Below, in pieces: positions 1 to 10,001 of a DNA stretch of 64,000 nucleotides (position 1 is the stretch's first letter; every line of letters starts with the position of its first letter). A program made the translations under genes and the position numbers. The notes beneath the pieces are model-generated. The model saw only the letters and a list, made by a program, of their open reading frames with translations. It was not told the origin of the DNA and did no database searches. The stretch is from Ferribacterium limneticum (GTDB lineage Bacteria; Pseudomonadota; Gammaproteobacteria; Burkholderiales; Rhodocyclaceae): NCBI RefSeq assembly GCF_020510625.1, contig NZ_CP075191.1, forward strand, positions 2,084,001-2,148,000. Reading direction: 5' to 3'.

Positions 1-485
1 TTAACTGTAACCAGTCGCTTGCGCGGGGTCATGATCAGCTTGACCGGCTGGTCCAGATTGGTTTCAAAACGCAGGTCGCGGTTGGTCACGATACCAACCA
101 CCTTGCCGCTCTTGTCGATCACCGGCAGACCGGAAATGCGGTGCTGGCGCGTGATTTCGATCACATCGCGCACGGTCATCAGGGGCGAAACGGTGATCGG
201 ATCGCGCAGGATGCCCGACTCGAAGCGCTTGACCTTGGCCACTTCGGCAGCTTGTGCCTTGGCGGTCAGGTTCTTGTGGATGATGCCGATTCCACCTTCC
301 TGAGCCAGCGCGATCGCCAGGCGACCTTCCGTTACAGTATCCATGGCAGCGGAAAGCAACGGCAGGTTCAGGGTGATGTTGCGTGTAAGCCGGGTGGCCA
401 GGCTTACGTCACGCGGGAGAATCTGGGAATGTGCGGGGACGAGCAGAACGTCGTCGAAAGTCAGGGCTTTTTGCAGCAGTCGCAT
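1..485 (-). CDS. guaB: IMP dehydrogenase, N-terminal part (cut by window edge)
   Basis: GuaB oxidises IMP to XMP with NAD+, the first committed step of GMP synthesis, in the cytosol. Translating leftward from the ATG at 483-485 gives [20 protein letters not shown], the typical GuaB start. It is followed by the N-terminal barrel strands ([29 protein letters not shown]). The first CBS domain then begins ([37 protein letters not shown]). Only about 161 residues are present; the catalytic Cys loop lies outside the window. It diverges from the DUF4124 gene across 63 bp that must hold both promoters. Confidence 0.96.
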   Translation of the reverse strand, partial: MRLLQKALTFDDVLLVPAHSQILPRDVSLATRLTRNITLNLPLLSAAMDTVTEGRLAIALAQEGGIGIIHKNLTAKAQAAEVAKVKRFESGILRDPITVSPLMTVRDVIEITRQHRISGLPVIDKSGKVVGIVTNRDLRFETNLDQPVKLIMTPRKRLVTV

Positions 486-548
486 GGCCTTTAGCCTTTA
501 ATCCAAGGTCACAAAATCGTATTATACAGAAAAGCCAAGGAAACCCAG

Positions 549-1049
549 ATGACCACGAAATCCTCTCTCGTTTTTGCCCTTGTTTTCACTTCCGGCACCT
601 TCAGTGCAGCAATCCATGCCGAGACCTTTCAATGGAAGGACAGCAACGGCCAGACTGTGGTTTCCGATGTACCTCCGCCTGCCTCGGCCAAGAGTCGACG
701 TTCGATAGGCGGCCAGCAACCGACAGTCATTTCGGAAAAGCCGGCAGACAAACCGGCAGAAGGCGCCAAATCCAGCGACGCTCCGAAGAGCACTGCCGAC
801 AAGGATCTGGATTTCAAGAAACGCCAGCAGGAGGCCAAGGAAAAGGCTGAAAAGCAGGCCAAGGAACAGGCAGCAGAGAATGACAAGCGCGAGAATTGCG
901 CGCGCGCCCAGCGTAATCTGGCCGCGCTGGAGGCACAGCAGCCAATGGCAACTTTCGATGAAAAGGGTGAGCGCAAGCTAATGGATAACACTCAGCGCGA
1001 ACAGGAAATCGAGCGCTCGCGCAGGGTTCTGGCTGAGTCCTGCAAATAG
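549..1049 (+). CDS. DUF4124 domain-containing exported protein
   Basis: A 166-aa secreted protein of unknown function. Residues 1-24 form a signal peptide ending near IHA-ETFQW. The next stretch (ETFQWKDSNGQTVVSDVPPP) is the DUF4124 signature, a short domain common at the N-terminus of betaproteobacterial periplasmic proteins. Residues 70-115 are a charged, low-complexity Lys/Glu/Ala segment likely to be helical or coiled coil. Cys residues near 116 and 165 could form a disulfide. The ATG is the first one after the divergent guaB promoter region. The gene converges on rnfH with only 13 bp between the stops. Confidence 0.85.
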   Translation: MTTKSSLVFALVFTSGTFSAAIHAETFQWKDSNGQTVVSDVPPPASAKSRRSIGGQQPTVISEKPADKPAEGAKSSDAPKSTADKDLDFKKRQQEAKEKAEKQAKEQAAENDKRENCARAQRNLAALEAQQPMATFDEKGERKLMDNTQREQEIERSRRVLAESCK

Positions 1050-1062
1050 GCGAATACCCAGA

Positions 1063-1389
1063 TTACCCTTCAGAGGCGTCGGCATCCCCCGCGCCTTTTT
1101 TCATGACCTTACCTTCGGCTGCACGTTGCTTGCGAACCTCTTTCGGATCGGCAATCAGCGGCCGGTAAATTTCGACGCGATCCTTGTCACGCAATATCGA
1201 ATCAACTTTGGACAGTTTGTTCCAGATACCGAATTTGTTCTTCTTGAGATCAATCTCCGGGTACTTCCCCAGCAAACCGGAGGCCTCGATTGCTTGTTGC
1301 AGTGAAGCCCCCTCTGGCAATTTGACGCGAACGAGCTCCTGCTTGTTGAGCAAGGCGTAACAAACTTCAACATTCAGCATTTCAGCCAT
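1063..1389 (-). CDS. rnfH: RnfH family Ub-fold protein
   Basis: A 108-aa protein of the RnfH family (ubiquitin-like beta-grasp fold), found next to ratA/smpB in many proteobacteria; its biochemical role is unsettled. Diagnostic pieces are [23 protein letters not shown] near the N-terminus, [34 protein letters not shown] in the middle, and a basic tail ([17 protein letters not shown]). The start at 1387-1389 overlaps the end of ratA by 8 bp, so the two are probably translationally coupled. An in-frame ATG three codons later is possible. Confidence 0.9.
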   Translation of the reverse strand: MAEMLNVEVCYALLNKQELVRVKLPEGASLQQAIEASGLLGKYPEIDLKKNKFGIWNKLSKVDSILRDKDRVEIYRPLIADPKEVRKQRAAEGKVMKKGAGDADASEG

Positions 1390-1825
1390 GGCTGACTCCA
1401 TAGACCTGTGCAGCACGACGCACAAAGGCGTCGACAAACGTGTTCGCGATATGACTAAAAACAGGGCCGATCACTTTTTCGAACAGCTTGCTGGAAAACT
1501 CGTAATGCAACTGGAACTCGATCTTGCAGGCATTCTCGGCCAGGACCTTGAAATGCCACGCGCCTTCCAGGCGACGAAAAGGCCCGTCAACCAGCCGGAT
1601 TTTCATCAAACGCGGGAATTCCTTGTCATTCTCCGTCGTAAAACAGGATTTGACTGAATGGTAGTTGATGTGGAGGGTCGCGACGGTTTTCAACGCATCG
1701 CGAAATTTCACCTCGGTATGACTGCACCAGGGCAGAAATGCCGGGTAATCCTCGCAGCGATCCACCAGTTCGAACATGCGTTCGGCGGATTGCTCGATCA
1801 AGACTGTCTTTTCAACCAGAGCCAT
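1382..1825 (-). CDS. ratA: RatA/Coq10-like START-domain protein
   Basis: A 147-aa protein of the polyketide cyclase/START superfamily, known as RatA (reported to block 70S ribosome association) or Coq10-like quinone-binding protein. Supporting sequence: [39 protein letters not shown] at the start (the YPxFLPWC motif is characteristic) and the C-terminal amphipathic helix [21 protein letters not shown]. It diverges from smpB with 59 bp between starts, the usual smpB/ratA arrangement. A TAGAAT hexamer at 1852-1857 in that gap could be the -10 box for smpB. Confidence 0.92.
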   Translation of the reverse strand: MALVEKTVLIEQSAERMFELVDRCEDYPAFLPWCSHTEVKFRDALKTVATLHINYHSVKSCFTTENDKEFPRLMKIRLVDGPFRRLEGAWHFKVLAENACKIEFQLHYEFSSKLFEKVIGPVFSHIANTFVDAFVRRAAQVYGVSHG

Positions 1826-1884
1826 GCGGCGGCAGCATTCCTGTATCCTGTAGAATTCGCGATTTTAATGGATCACCCGGCAGC

Positions 1885-2334
1885 ATGAGCATTACCGTCA
1901 ACAAAAAAGCCTTTCACGACTACTTCGTCGAAGAAAAGTACGAGGCAGGCATTTCCCTCCAGGGTTGGGAGGTCAAAGCCATTCGCGCCGGGCGGATGAA
2001 CATCAAGGAATCCTACGTCATCATCAAGGGTGGCGAGCTTTACCTGATCGGCATGCATATCTCGCCGCTGGCAACCGCCTCGACCCACGTCAGCCACGAT
2101 CCGACGCGCACGCGCAAGCTGTTGTTGCACGCCAAGGAAATCAGCAAGCTGATCGGCAAGGTTGAGCGGGCTGGATACGCCTTGATACCACTGGATCTGC
2201 ATTTCGTGCGCGGCCGGATAAAACTTGAGATTGGCTTGGCCAAGGGCAAGAAACAGCATGACAAACGCGCCGACGAGCTGGACAAGGATTCGAAACGCGA
2301 AGCTCAGCGTGCCATGAAAGAGCGCGTGAGATAA
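1885..2334 (+). CDS. smpB: SsrA-binding protein SmpB
   Basis: SmpB binds tmRNA and brings it to stalled ribosomes for trans-translation. The 149-aa product has normal family length. It carries [40 protein letters not shown] at the N-terminus, the [23 protein letters not shown] core and the C-terminal basic helix [31 protein letters not shown], which inserts in the decoding centre. ATG 1885 is chosen because family members begin this close to VNKKA; the reading frame extends upstream without similarity. The ssrA RNA gene is not within the downstream sequence. Confidence 0.96.
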   Translation: MSITVNKKAFHDYFVEEKYEAGISLQGWEVKAIRAGRMNIKESYVIIKGGELYLIGMHISPLATASTHVSHDPTRTRKLLLHAKEISKLIGKVERAGYALIPLDLHFVRGRIKLEIGLAKGKKQHDKRADELDKDSKREAQRAMKERVR

Positions 2335-2441
2335 CTCACCCCGGCCAGAACGATTGTGTGGCAATCTTTGAACCCCAATCAAAGACAGCGTAATAGGCAA
2401 ATCAATATGATCAATTACGTTGACACTTTCCTGTTCCCCGC

Positions 2442-3077
2442 ATGAAAAAAACTCGCATCATTCTCGCTGACGACCAGCTACTGATCAGGGCAGGAATTCG
2501 GGCGATTCTCGAAACCTTGCCCGGTTACGAGATTGAGGAAGAATGCGCCGACGGGCATGAGGCCATCTCTGCGATACAGCGTATCCAACCCGATGTCGTC
2601 CTGCTCGACATTGCAATGCCGGGCCCTTCGGGCATCGAAGTGGCGCGTACGATTCGCCAGTTCGACCCAAACACCAAGATTCTGGTGCTATCCAGTATTG
2701 ATCGCCAGGAAATCGTTGAACAAGCGTTAGCCGCTGGCGTCAATGGCTACCTGCTAAAAGATTTTGTGCTCGCCGAACTGCTGCAAGCACTTGAATCCGT
2801 TTTGCGGGGAGAGCTTTTTCTCTCACCAAAGATTCGGGAAATGCCACGATCTTCAAGGGCGGAAGGAACATCCGGGGGTAGCGCACAGTTGACCGTTCGA
2901 CAAATGGAAATTCTCCGTCTCGTCGCATCGGGAAGAACCACCAAGGAAATCGCCAGAGATTTGGGAATCAGCCCCAAAACGGTAGAGTTTCATCGCGGCA
3001 GACTGATGGAACGCATCGGCGCCCACGACGTCACCGGATTGACCCGGTTTGCGTTACAAACAGGCGTCGTCTGTTGA
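2442..3077 (+). CDS. LuxR/NarL-family response regulator
   Basis: A 211-aa two-component response regulator. An N-terminal receiver domain (residues about 4-120) has the acidic pair ADD near residue 10, the phosphoacceptor Asp56 in VVLLDIAMPGPSG and the conserved Lys in GYLLKDF. A C-terminal LuxR-type HTH (about 146-205) carries LTVRQMEILRLVASGRTTKEIARDLGISPKTVEFHRGRLMERIG. No sensor kinase is adjacent. The neighbouring gene, convergent and 15 bp away, encodes a single Hpt domain, so the pair may belong to a phosphorelay. The target genes are not evident. Confidence 0.93.
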   Translation: MKKTRIILADDQLLIRAGIRAILETLPGYEIEEECADGHEAISAIQRIQPDVVLLDIAMPGPSGIEVARTIRQFDPNTKILVLSSIDRQEIVEQALAAGVNGYLLKDFVLAELLQALESVLRGELFLSPKIREMPRSSRAEGTSGGSAQLTVRQMEILRLVASGRTTKEIARDLGISPKTVEFHRGRLMERIGAHDVTGLTRFALQTGVVC

Positions 3078-3092
3078 ATTTCGGCTTTTGGC

Positions 3093-3485
3093 TTACAAGC
3101 CCTTTTGTTCCAGATAGGAAGTCAGTTCACCGGCCATGCACAGCATGCACCGACTCAGGGCAGTGGCCATAGAATCCCAGTTGGCGTCGCTTTCCATCCT
3201 CTGCCCCTCACCCTGTAATGCCTTTTCAAACTCCCTGGCCAGCTCAACGCATTGATGACCAGAGAACAAGACACAACTACTGCGAATATCGTGCAGAGCA
3301 TCCTGGAGCGCGGGCACATCCCCTGCCCTGAGAGCGTCTTGCATCCGCCGTATCAAGATCAGATGATTGTCCAGAAAAAGTTTGATCAAACGTTCAGCCG
3401 TCGCCTGATTGCGGCCAAGATTGACGATCAGATACTCAAGGTTGCAGAGGCTATCGCCCTGCAAATTACTGCTTTTCTCCGACAT
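3093..3485 (-). CDS. Stand-alone Hpt (histidine phosphotransfer) protein
   Basis: A 130-aa all-helical protein with the Hpt motif ALHDIRSSCVLFSGHQC. His65 is the predicted phosphoacceptor and the HDxRSSC...G spacing matches the HPT helix. No kinase or receiver domain is fused. It would shuttle phosphoryl groups between a hybrid kinase and a response regulator; the LuxR-type regulator convergent to it is the obvious but unproven partner. A hybrid kinase without its own Hpt domain lies at 26324-29041 and is another candidate partner. Confidence 0.85.
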   Translation of the reverse strand: MSEKSSNLQGDSLCNLEYLIVNLGRNQATAERLIKLFLDNHLILIRRMQDALRAGDVPALQDALHDIRSSCVLFSGHQCVELAREFEKALQGEGQRMESDANWDSMATALSRCMLCMAGELTSYLEQKGL

Positions 3486-3630
3486 TACCGGGTATCCAAA
3501 CTTTTTCGTATTGTTTGGTCATAGCTTAGAACCTATGCAACAAGGCCGTGAACTCGGCATTACCCTAGGGAGAGCGCAATATTTCAGCAACTGTCACTAT
3601 TCATAAGAAATACGCAGCCCGAAAAATGAA

Positions 3631-3660
3631 AAAGCCCGCAAAGCAAAGCTTTCGGGCTTT
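3631..3660 (-). terminator. Intrinsic terminator after tRNA-Asp
   Basis: Arms AAAGCCCG (3631-3638) and CGGGCTTT (3653-3660) pair, with an inner AAAG/CTTT extension. On the minus strand the stem is followed by TTTTTCATTTTTC. It lies 11 bp beyond the 3' end of the leftward tRNA-Asp gene, so it should end that transcript. On the plus strand the U-run is weak. Confidence 0.8.
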
Positions 3661-3671
3661 AACAATAATTC

Positions 3672-3748
3672 TGGCGGAGTGGACGGGACTCGAACCCGCG
3701 ACCCCCGGCGTGACAGGCCGGTATTCTAACCAACTGAACTACCACTCC
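3672..3748 (-). tRNA. tRNA-Asp (anticodon GTC)
   Basis: Read on the minus strand the 77-nt cloverleaf starts GGAGTGGTAGTTCAGTTGG and ends with CCACTCC, discriminator G and an encoded CCA (3672-3674). The acceptor stem GGAGTGG/CCACTCC pairs fully. The anticodon loop CCTGTCACG gives GTC (complement at 3712-3714), and the T arm contains GGGTTCGAGTCCC. Layout and sequence match bacterial tRNA-Asp. A terminator follows. Confidence 0.97.
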
Positions 3749-3867
3749 GCATTGGTCTGCCCTGAATCTTGGGCAGCAAAGAACGGCGCGAATAATAGCA
3801 TGGCCCAATAACTCCAGGTGGGGCGCAGCGACTACAATTTCGCTTTTACCAACCTGAAGCAGATGCG

Positions 3868-5481
3868 ATGAGCGATACCGGCACACTTAATCTCGCCTGG
3901 TCACAAGCCATGGTGGCCGGTTTCATCGCGGCAGGCGTTTCCGATGCGGTAATTTCACCGGGATCGCGCTCCACACCGCTGGCGCTTGCCATGCTCCGCC
4001 AGCCCAGGTTGAGGTGCCACGTCGCAATCGATGAGCGCAGTGCGGCTTTTTTTGGTCTGGGTCTCGCCAAGGCGAGCCAACGTCCCTGCCTGCTGCTGGC
4101 CACTTCGGGTACTGCGCCGGCCAACTGGCTTCCCGCCGTCGTCGAGGCAAGCTACGCCGGGGTGCCACTGATCATGATTTCAGCCGATCGCCCCCCCGAA
4201 CTCCAGGGTTGCGGCGCCAACCAGACCATCAACCAAGCGGGGCTGTTTGGTTCGCATGTTCGTGCCAGCCATGTGTTGGGCGTGCCGGAATCGGGTTTTG
4301 ACCCAGGCTACCTGTATTGTCTCGCTGCCCAGGTCTGCGAACAGGCAAGTTGGCCGCACCCGGGTCCAGTCCATGTCAATCAGCCGTTCCGCGAGCCGCT
4401 GCTGCCATCGGAGCCGCAACTTTCCGAGGAAATGCCGGAAACGATACGCATCGCACACCCGGCACTTCCGCCGGATCTGAATGACATACGCGAACTGGTT
4501 GGCCGAATTTCCGGCCAACCGGGCATCATCGTTTGTGGCGAGATGCCACCCCGGAACGGACAAAGTGAAGCCATTGCCGCACTGGCAGCACGGCTGGACT
4601 GCCCGATTTTTGCCGAACCGCTTTCCGGCCTGCGTTTTGGGCCGCATGACCGGTCACACCTCCTTGTCCGTTACAACGACTGGCTGAGCCAAGTCGATCC
4701 TGTGGCTCAATACCAGCCAAGATGGGTGATCCGCTTTGGTGCCTATCCGGTCACCCGGAACCTGCAGAATCTCGTCGCCGGAACCAGCGAGACACACGCG
4801 CTGGTCGATCCATGGCCGCGCTGGATCGATCCATCCCGAAGACTGACCCACCTTCTGCGCGCTGAACCTGCCGCCGTCTGCCAGGCACTGCTCGATCAAC
4901 TCCCTGCCCCGGCTGCCGAAACATGGCTTTCCACCTTCAACAAATCTGAAGCCGATAGCGAAACGCGTGAAGAAAACAATCACATTCACGCCTTGCTCGC
5001 AGAACTGCCAAACGATACCGATTTATTCGTCGGCAATTCGCTGGCCATTCGCCAACTGGATACCCACTCCGGCTGTTCGGACAAGCCCCTTCGTTTTCAC
5101 GCCAACCGCGGCGCCAGTGGCATTGATGGCAATATTTCCACTGCTGCCGGCATTGCGGCCAATCAGGGGCGAGCCGTCGCACTGATCGGCGACCTGACCT
5201 GCCAGCACGACATCGGCGGCCTGGCCCTGACCCACGGGCTGAACATCGTGATCGTTGTAGTGAACAATGGCGGCGGCGGCATTTTCGATCACCTGCCCCA
5301 ACGCAATCTGCCTGAGTTCGTCCAGGGCTGGCGCACGCCACAAAATATTAATTTTGAGTCCGCCTCTAGCACCTTTGGGCTCGGCTACGCACTTGCCGAT
5401 TCTGATGAAGCGCTGCGGCAGGCACTGCGCAACGCACTGACAGCCGGCGGCCCGCATCTGATCGAACTCAGGCAATGCTGA
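3868..5481 (+). CDS. menD: MenD: SEPHCHC synthase (menaquinone pathway)
   Basis: MenD is a thiamine-diphosphate enzyme that joins 2-oxoglutarate to isochorismate, giving 2-succinyl-5-enolpyruvyl-6-hydroxy-3-cyclohexene-1-carboxylate. The 537-aa product has the family layout: VISPGSRSTPLALAM (substrate-binding loop), HVAIDERSAAFFGLGLAKAS (activating Glu), LATSGTAPANWLPAVVEA, then the C-terminal ThDP domain HANRGASGIDGNISTAAGIA, ALIGDLTCQHDIGGL and VVNNGGGGIFDHLP. These are MenD-specific forms of the ThDP motif. No other men gene is in the window; tRNA-Asp lies upstream and queF follows 43 bp later. Confidence 0.94.
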   Translation: MSDTGTLNLAWSQAMVAGFIAAGVSDAVISPGSRSTPLALAMLRQPRLRCHVAIDERSAAFFGLGLAKASQRPCLLLATSGTAPANWLPAVVEASYAGVPLIMISADRPPELQGCGANQTINQAGLFGSHVRASHVLGVPESGFDPGYLYCLAAQVCEQASWPHPGPVHVNQPFREPLLPSEPQLSEEMPETIRIAHPALPPDLNDIRELVGRISGQPGIIVCGEMPPRNGQSEAIAALAARLDCPIFAEPLSGLRFGPHDRSHLLVRYNDWLSQVDPVAQYQPRWVIRFGAYPVTRNLQNLVAGTSETHALVDPWPRWIDPSRRLTHLLRAEPAAVCQALLDQLPAPAAETWLSTFNKSEADSETREENNHIHALLAELPNDTDLFVGNSLAIRQLDTHSGCSDKPLRFHANRGASGIDGNISTAAGIAANQGRAVALIGDLTCQHDIGGLALTHGLNIVIVVVNNGGGGIFDHLPQRNLPEFVQGWRTPQNINFESASSTFGLGYALADSDEALRQALRNALTAGGPHLIELRQC

Positions 5482-5524
5482 TGCCGCCGGATCGAAACCA
5501 GCCTTGCAGGTAAAATTCGCCTCC

Positions 5525-6376
5525 ATGACATTGCCCACAACACCCACTGCCGACCCAAGTCACGCCTCCCCGCTGGGCAAGGCGACGGAATACCAGAGCC
5601 ACTATGCGCCGGAACTGCTCTATCCGATCCCGCGCCAGCTCAAGCGGAGCGAACTCGGTCTCACCGACGCCGCGCTGCCCTTCGTTGGCGAAGATCTGTG
5701 GAATGCCTACGAATTGTCCTGGCTGAATACCAAAGGCAAGCCGGTCGTGGCCATCGGCACTTTCCGGGTACCTGCTGACAGCCCCAACCTGATCGAATCC
5801 AAATCGTTCAAGCTCTATCTGAATTCCTTCAATCAGAGCTCTTTCGACAGCATTGAAACGGTCGGAATGACGATGGCTCGCGACCTCTCGGCTGCCGCCG
5901 GCGGAGCGGTTGAGGTCGTACTGGAGTCTTTATCGGCATCGCCCCAGGCATCGATCGGAATCCCCAACGGCACCCTGCTCGATGAACTCGATATCACCTG
6001 CGACCGCTACCAGCCGGCCCCTGAACTGTTGACCACCTTGCCCGGCCAAATCATCGAAGAAACGCTCTATTCCCACCTGCTGAAATCCAACTGTCTGGTC
6101 ACCGGGCAACCGGACTGGGCGATGCTTGTCATCCGCTATCGTGGCAGCCCGATCGACCGCGCTGGCCTGTTGCGCTACATCGTGTCCTTCCGCAACCACA
6201 ACGAATTTCACGAGCAATGCGTCGAGCGGATATTCACTGACATCAAACAGCACTGCCAGCCTGAAGCGCTGGCCGTTCATGCGCGCTACACGCGACGCGG
6301 CGGCCTCGACATCAACCCTTTCCGCAGCACCGGCGACTACGCCCCCCCCGACAACACGCGCGAAATTCGCCAGTAA
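5525..6376 (+). CDS. queF: 7-cyano-7-deazaguanine reductase QueF (long, E. coli type)
   Basis: QueF reduces preQ0 to preQ1 with NADPH in queuosine biosynthesis. The 283-aa product is the bimodular, E. coli-like form. Visible motifs are ESKSFKLYLNSFN (NADPH-binding QueF motif), the catalytic Cys190 in SNCLVTGQPDWAML, the substrate Glu in HNEFHEQCVERIFTDI and YTRRGGLDINPFRS near the C-terminus. ATG 5525 is chosen by family length and because it puts the nucleophile at residue 190, as in E. coli. A TTG seven codons upstream is unlikely. I saw no preQ1 riboswitch in the 43-bp leader. Confidence 0.95.
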   Translation: MTLPTTPTADPSHASPLGKATEYQSHYAPELLYPIPRQLKRSELGLTDAALPFVGEDLWNAYELSWLNTKGKPVVAIGTFRVPADSPNLIESKSFKLYLNSFNQSSFDSIETVGMTMARDLSAAAGGAVEVVLESLSASPQASIGIPNGTLLDELDITCDRYQPAPELLTTLPGQIIEETLYSHLLKSNCLVTGQPDWAMLVIRYRGSPIDRAGLLRYIVSFRNHNEFHEQCVERIFTDIKQHCQPEALAVHARYTRRGGLDINPFRSTGDYAPPDNTREIRQ

Positions 6377-6397
6377 CCAAGAACAACCTACAAATAC

Positions 6398-8980
6398 ATG
6401 GTTAAAGACACCGGTCCCGATCTCTCCAAGCACACCCCGATGATGCGCCAGTATCTCGGGCTGAAAGCCAGCCATCCGAATACCCTGCTCTTTTACCGGA
6501 TGGGCGATTTCTACGAGTTGTTCTACGAAGATGCAGAAAAGGCGGCACGCCTGCTCGACATCACACTGACGACACGTGGGCAGTCGGCCGGCGTGCCGAT
6601 CAAGATGTGCGGCATCCCCTTCCATTCGCTGGAACCCTACCTGGCAAGACTGGTCAAGCTCGGCGAATCGGCGGTGATCTGCGAGCAGATCGGCGATCCG
6701 GCAACCAGCAAAGGGCCGGTCGAACGTGCCGTGGCACGCATCGTCACGCCGGGCACGCTGACCGATGCGGCACTGATCGACGACAAGCAGGATCTATGGC
6801 TGCTGGCTGTAACGACGACCCGCAACACCGCTGGCCTGGCCCGCCTCAATCTCGCCAGTGGCGAGTTCATCCTTCTTGAAGTGCCGGCCGACCAGATTCC
6901 GACAACGCTGGAGCGTATCCGCCCGGCCGAAATCCTCTACCCCGAAAGCTGGACGCCGAATTTCGGGATTGATGTTGCGCGTACCCGCCAGCCCGACTGG
7001 TATTTCGAATTCGACTCGGCCCGCCGCCTGCTTTGTGACCAGTTCGAAGTTGCCTCGCTGGCCGGCTTTGGTGCCGAAGGCCTGAAGCCTGCCGTCGCCG
7101 CGGCCGGTGCCCTGTTGCAGTACGCGCAGGCGACCCAATCGGGCAAATTGCCACATCTGCGCGGCCTGACCGTCGAAATCGAGGGTGCATATCTCGGCCT
7201 CGACCTGGCCACCCGGCGCAATCTGGAACTGACCGAAACACTGCGCGGCCAGCCGTCGCCGACGCTCTTTTCGCTGCTCGACAACTGTGTGACCAGCATG
7301 GGTTCGCGCCTGCTCTGCCACACATTGCACCATCCGCTGCGCGAGCGCTACATTCCCGCCGCCCGCCACGGCGCCGTCGAAGCGCTCCTCGAAGACTACG
7401 GTCGCTTGGCCGGCGAGGCCAGAAAAACCCTGCGCGGTATCGCCGACATCGAGCGTATCGCCGGCCGCATCGCGCTACGAAACGCCCGGCCACGCGACCT
7501 GGCCAGCCTGCGTGAATCGCTGGCCCGGCTTGACGGCCTGCGCGCGCCGCTGGCCGATAGCCCGGCACCGCTGATCACCCAGCTCTTCGGCGAACTGGCT
7601 ACGCCCTACCCGGCACTTGAATTACTGGTCCGCGCCGTCGCCGCCGAACCGGGCGCCCAGGTGCGCGACGGCGGCGTCATTGCGCCAGGCTACGACGCCG
7701 ATCTCGACGAACTGCGCTCGCTGAACGACAACTGCGGCGCCTTCCTGGTCGACATGGAAGCCCGCGAGCGCGAGCGCAGCGGCATCGCCAGCCTCAAGGT
7801 CGAATACAACAAGGTGCATGGCTTTTACATCGAGGTCACGCACGCCAATGTCGACAAGATTCCCGACGACTACCGCCGTCGCCAGACGCTGAAGAATGCC
7901 GAGCGCTATATCACGCCGGAACTGAAGGCCTTCGAGGACAAGGCGCTGTCCGCCCAGGAACGTTCGCTGGCCCGCGAGAAGCTGCTCTACGAAGCCATTC
8001 TCGACGCGCTGCTCCCGGTCGTCCCGACCCTGCAGACGATCGCCCGGGCCATCGCCCAACTCGACCTGCTGGCCGGCTTCGCCGAGTCGGCGCTGAAGCG
8101 CAACTGGTGCAAGCCGGAATTCGCGGCCGAAACGCAGTTGACCGTCACCGGCGGCCGCCACCCGGTGGTTGAAGGCGAGTTGACCAACAACGCCGAGACC
8201 TTCATCGCCAACGACTGCCTGCTGGCCGACAACCGGCGCCTGCTGCTGATCACCGGCCCGAACATGGGCGGCAAATCGACCTACATGCGCCAGGTTGCGC
8301 TGATCGCGCTGCTCGCCCACATCGGCTGCTACGTGCCGGCCGACAGCTGCGTGCTCGGCCCACTCGACCGCATCTTCACCCGCATCGGCGCTTCCGACGA
8401 CCTGGCTTCCGGCCGTTCGACCTTCATGGTCGAGATGACCGAGGCGGCGGCCATCCTGCACCATGCGACAAACCAGAGTCTGGTACTGATGGACGAGATC
8501 GGCCGCGGCACCTCAACCTTCGACGGCATGGCGCTGGCCTTCGCCATCCTCCGTCACCTGATCGACAAGAACCGCAGCCTGACACTGTTCGCCACCCACT
8601 ATTTCGAGATGACCCGCCTGTCGCATGAATACAGCGAACTGGCCAACGTCCACCTCGGCGCTGTCGAACACAACGACCGCATCGTCTTCATGCACGCTGT
8701 CGAAGAGGGTCCGGCCAACCAGAGCTACGGCATCCAGGTAGCGGCGCTGGCAGGGATTCCGTCGGCGGTCGTCCGCGCAGCAAGAAAACAGCTGCGTGAA
8801 TTCGAACAGCGTGCCACGGTCGATCCGCTGCAACCTGACCTGTTCGCACAAGGGGAACCGGAACCAGCCGAGCCAGCACCGCATCCCGCCATCGAACAGC
8901 TGGCTGCTATCGACCCGGACAGTCTGACGCCGCGTGAGGCGCTCGACGCCCTCTATGCGCTGAAAGGCCTGCTGCGGTGA
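6398..8980 (+). CDS. mutS: DNA mismatch repair protein MutS
   Basis: MutS recognises mispairs and small loops and recruits MutL in an ATP-dependent manner. The 860-aa product has the mismatch-reading Phe-x-Glu in [13 protein letters not shown] near residue 30, the connector and lever domains, the clamp segment ([17 protein letters not shown]) and the C-terminal ABC-type ATPase. The latter shows Walker [14 protein letters not shown] (about 622), signature [14 protein letters not shown], Walker [17 protein letters not shown] and the ATHYFEM switch His. It begins 21 bp after queF and its stop overlaps the next gene by 4 bp (ATGA). No damage is seen. Confidence 0.97.
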   Translation: MVKDTGPDLSKHTPMMRQYLGLKASHPNTLLFYRMGDFYELFYEDAEKAARLLDITLTTRGQSAGVPIKMCGIPFHSLEPYLARLVKLGESAVICEQIGDPATSKGPVERAVARIVTPGTLTDAALIDDKQDLWLLAVTTTRNTAGLARLNLASGEFILLEVPADQIPTTLERIRPAEILYPESWTPNFGIDVARTRQPDWYFEFDSARRLLCDQFEVASLAGFGAEGLKPAVAAAGALLQYAQATQSGKLPHLRGLTVEIEGAYLGLDLATRRNLELTETLRGQPSPTLFSLLDNCVTSMGSRLLCHTLHHPLRERYIPAARHGAVEALLEDYGRLAGEARKTLRGIADIERIAGRIALRNARPRDLASLRESLARLDGLRAPLADSPAPLITQLFGELATPYPALELLVRAVAAEPGAQVRDGGVIAPGYDADLDELRSLNDNCGAFLVDMEARERERSGIASLKVEYNKVHGFYIEVTHANVDKIPDDYRRRQTLKNAERYITPELKAFEDKALSAQERSLAREKLLYEAILDALLPVVPTLQTIARAIAQLDLLAGFAESALKRNWCKPEFAAETQLTVTGGRHPVVEGELTNNAETFIANDCLLADNRRLLLITGPNMGGKSTYMRQVALIALLAHIGCYVPADSCVLGPLDRIFTRIGASDDLASGRSTFMVEMTEAAAILHHATNQSLVLMDEIGRGTSTFDGMALAFAILRHLIDKNRSLTLFATHYFEMTRLSHEYSELANVHLGAVEHNDRIVFMHAVEEGPANQSYGIQVAALAGIPSAVVRAARKQLREFEQRATVDPLQPDLFAQGEPEPAEPAPHPAIEQLAAIDPDSLTPREALDALYALKGLLR

Positions 8981-9969
8981 AACCTTGCCGGCCCATTGCT
9001 GCAACCACGGGAGCAACAGCTGCCCCCAGGGTCAATTTCAATTTCGGCAAAAAAATCGGCCTGACCGCAGCATTCCTCCTCTGGGCCACGCTGGCCGCTG
9101 CCGAAACCTGGCGTTTCGCGCTCATCGGCGACACGCCCTATTCTGATCACGAACGCATCGAGCTGCCGAAGATGCTGGACGCCATCGCCGACAGCCACGT
9201 CGAGTTCGTCGCCCATATCGGCGATATCAAACATGGCAGCGCACGCTGCGACGATGCGCTGTTCGAGGATCGCCGACGGATTTTCGACGCCAGCCGGGTT
9301 CCTTTTGTTTTCGTCCCGGGCGACAACGAGTGGACCGATTGCGACCGCCTGTCGAATGGCGCCTATTCGCCTCTTGAACGGCTGAACAAACTGCGCAGCC
9401 TGTTCTGGCAAGACAGCCTCTCACTCGGCCAGAAGAAGCTGGCGCTCGAACGCCAGCCGGGGAATTATCCGGAGCACGCCCGCTTTCGTATTGGCCCCGT
9501 CCTGTTCGTCACCCTCAACCTGCCCGGTGGCAACAACAATTGGGGAATGACACGGGAAGCGTCGGCGGAGTTTCGGGCGCGAAATCCGGTCGTCATTGCA
9601 TGGCTGAAGGAGAACTTCGCGCTGGCCCGTCGTGAGTCGCTACCGGGCATCGCTTTCCTTTTCCAGGCCAACCCTGGCTTCAAGCACTTTTCCCAAGGTC
9701 TGCCGCATGACGGATTCCAAGAACTCCTGACCGTGCTGCGCGACGAAACGGCCCGCTTCCCGGGAGCTGTCATCGCGGTTCATGGCGACACCCATCTCAG
9801 TCGCATCGACCAGCCCCTGCGCGACGAATCCGGCCGGGTTCTGTCCAACTTCACCCGCGTCGAAACCTTCGGCTACCCCTTCATGGGCTGGACCCGCGGC
9901 ATCATCGACACCGCCAACCCCCAGCTATTCCGCTTCGAAACCCATCCGTGGCCAGCCGGAAAACCATAA
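8977..9969 (+). CDS. Exported calcineurin-like metallophosphoesterase
   Basis: A 330-aa protein with the calcineurin-like metallophosphatase core: [35 protein letters not shown] and [12 protein letters not shown] supply the usual Asp, Asn and His metal ligands. A hydrophobic stretch ([17 protein letters not shown], about residues 29-46) looks like a signal peptide, so the true start may be an internal codon nearer to it; the annotated ATG overlaps the mutS stop. The substrate is unknown. The stop codon lies just before the broken slyD terminator and the IS4 insertion. Confidence 0.85.
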   Translation: MKPCRPIAATTGATAAPRVNFNFGKKIGLTAAFLLWATLAAAETWRFALIGDTPYSDHERIELPKMLDAIADSHVEFVAHIGDIKHGSARCDDALFEDRRRIFDASRVPFVFVPGDNEWTDCDRLSNGAYSPLERLNKLRSLFWQDSLSLGQKKLALERQPGNYPEHARFRIGPVLFVTLNLPGGNNNWGMTREASAEFRARNPVVIAWLKENFALARRESLPGIAFLFQANPGFKHFSQGLPHDGFQELLTVLRDETARFPGAVIAVHGDTHLSRIDQPLRDESGRVLSNFTRVETFGYPFMGWTRGIIDTANPQLFRFETHPWPAGKP

Positions 9970-9988
9970 AAAATGCCCGCCGAAGCGG
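9968..9988 (-). terminator. slyD intrinsic terminator, left part, split by IS4
   Basis: Removing the IS and one target copy joins 9968-9988 to 11424 onward. This restores a perfect 9-bp stem AATGCCCGC / GCGGGCATT with loop CGAA, followed on the minus strand by a run of T. That is the terminator of the leftward slyD gene. The 12-bp sequence CCGCCGAAGCGG at 9977-9988 is repeated at 11412-11423 as the target-site duplication. The left part now keeps the U-tract side while the right arm GCGGGCATT (11420-11428) stays with slyD. Confidence 0.85.
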
Positions 9989-10001
9989 TAATGCCGTTCA
10001 G

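Noticed and set aside
2420-2425. TTGACA as -35 box of the response regulator gene
   Set aside because: The matching -10 position would fall inside the coding sequence; no TATAAT-like hexamer is found there.
2335-2441. tmRNA gene beside smpB
   Set aside because: The gap to the next gene is 107 bp, too short for ssrA, and lacks tRNA-like ends.
5482-5524. preQ1 riboswitch upstream of queF
   Set aside because: The leader is only 43 bp and shows no preQ1 aptamer-like hairpin or A-rich tail.
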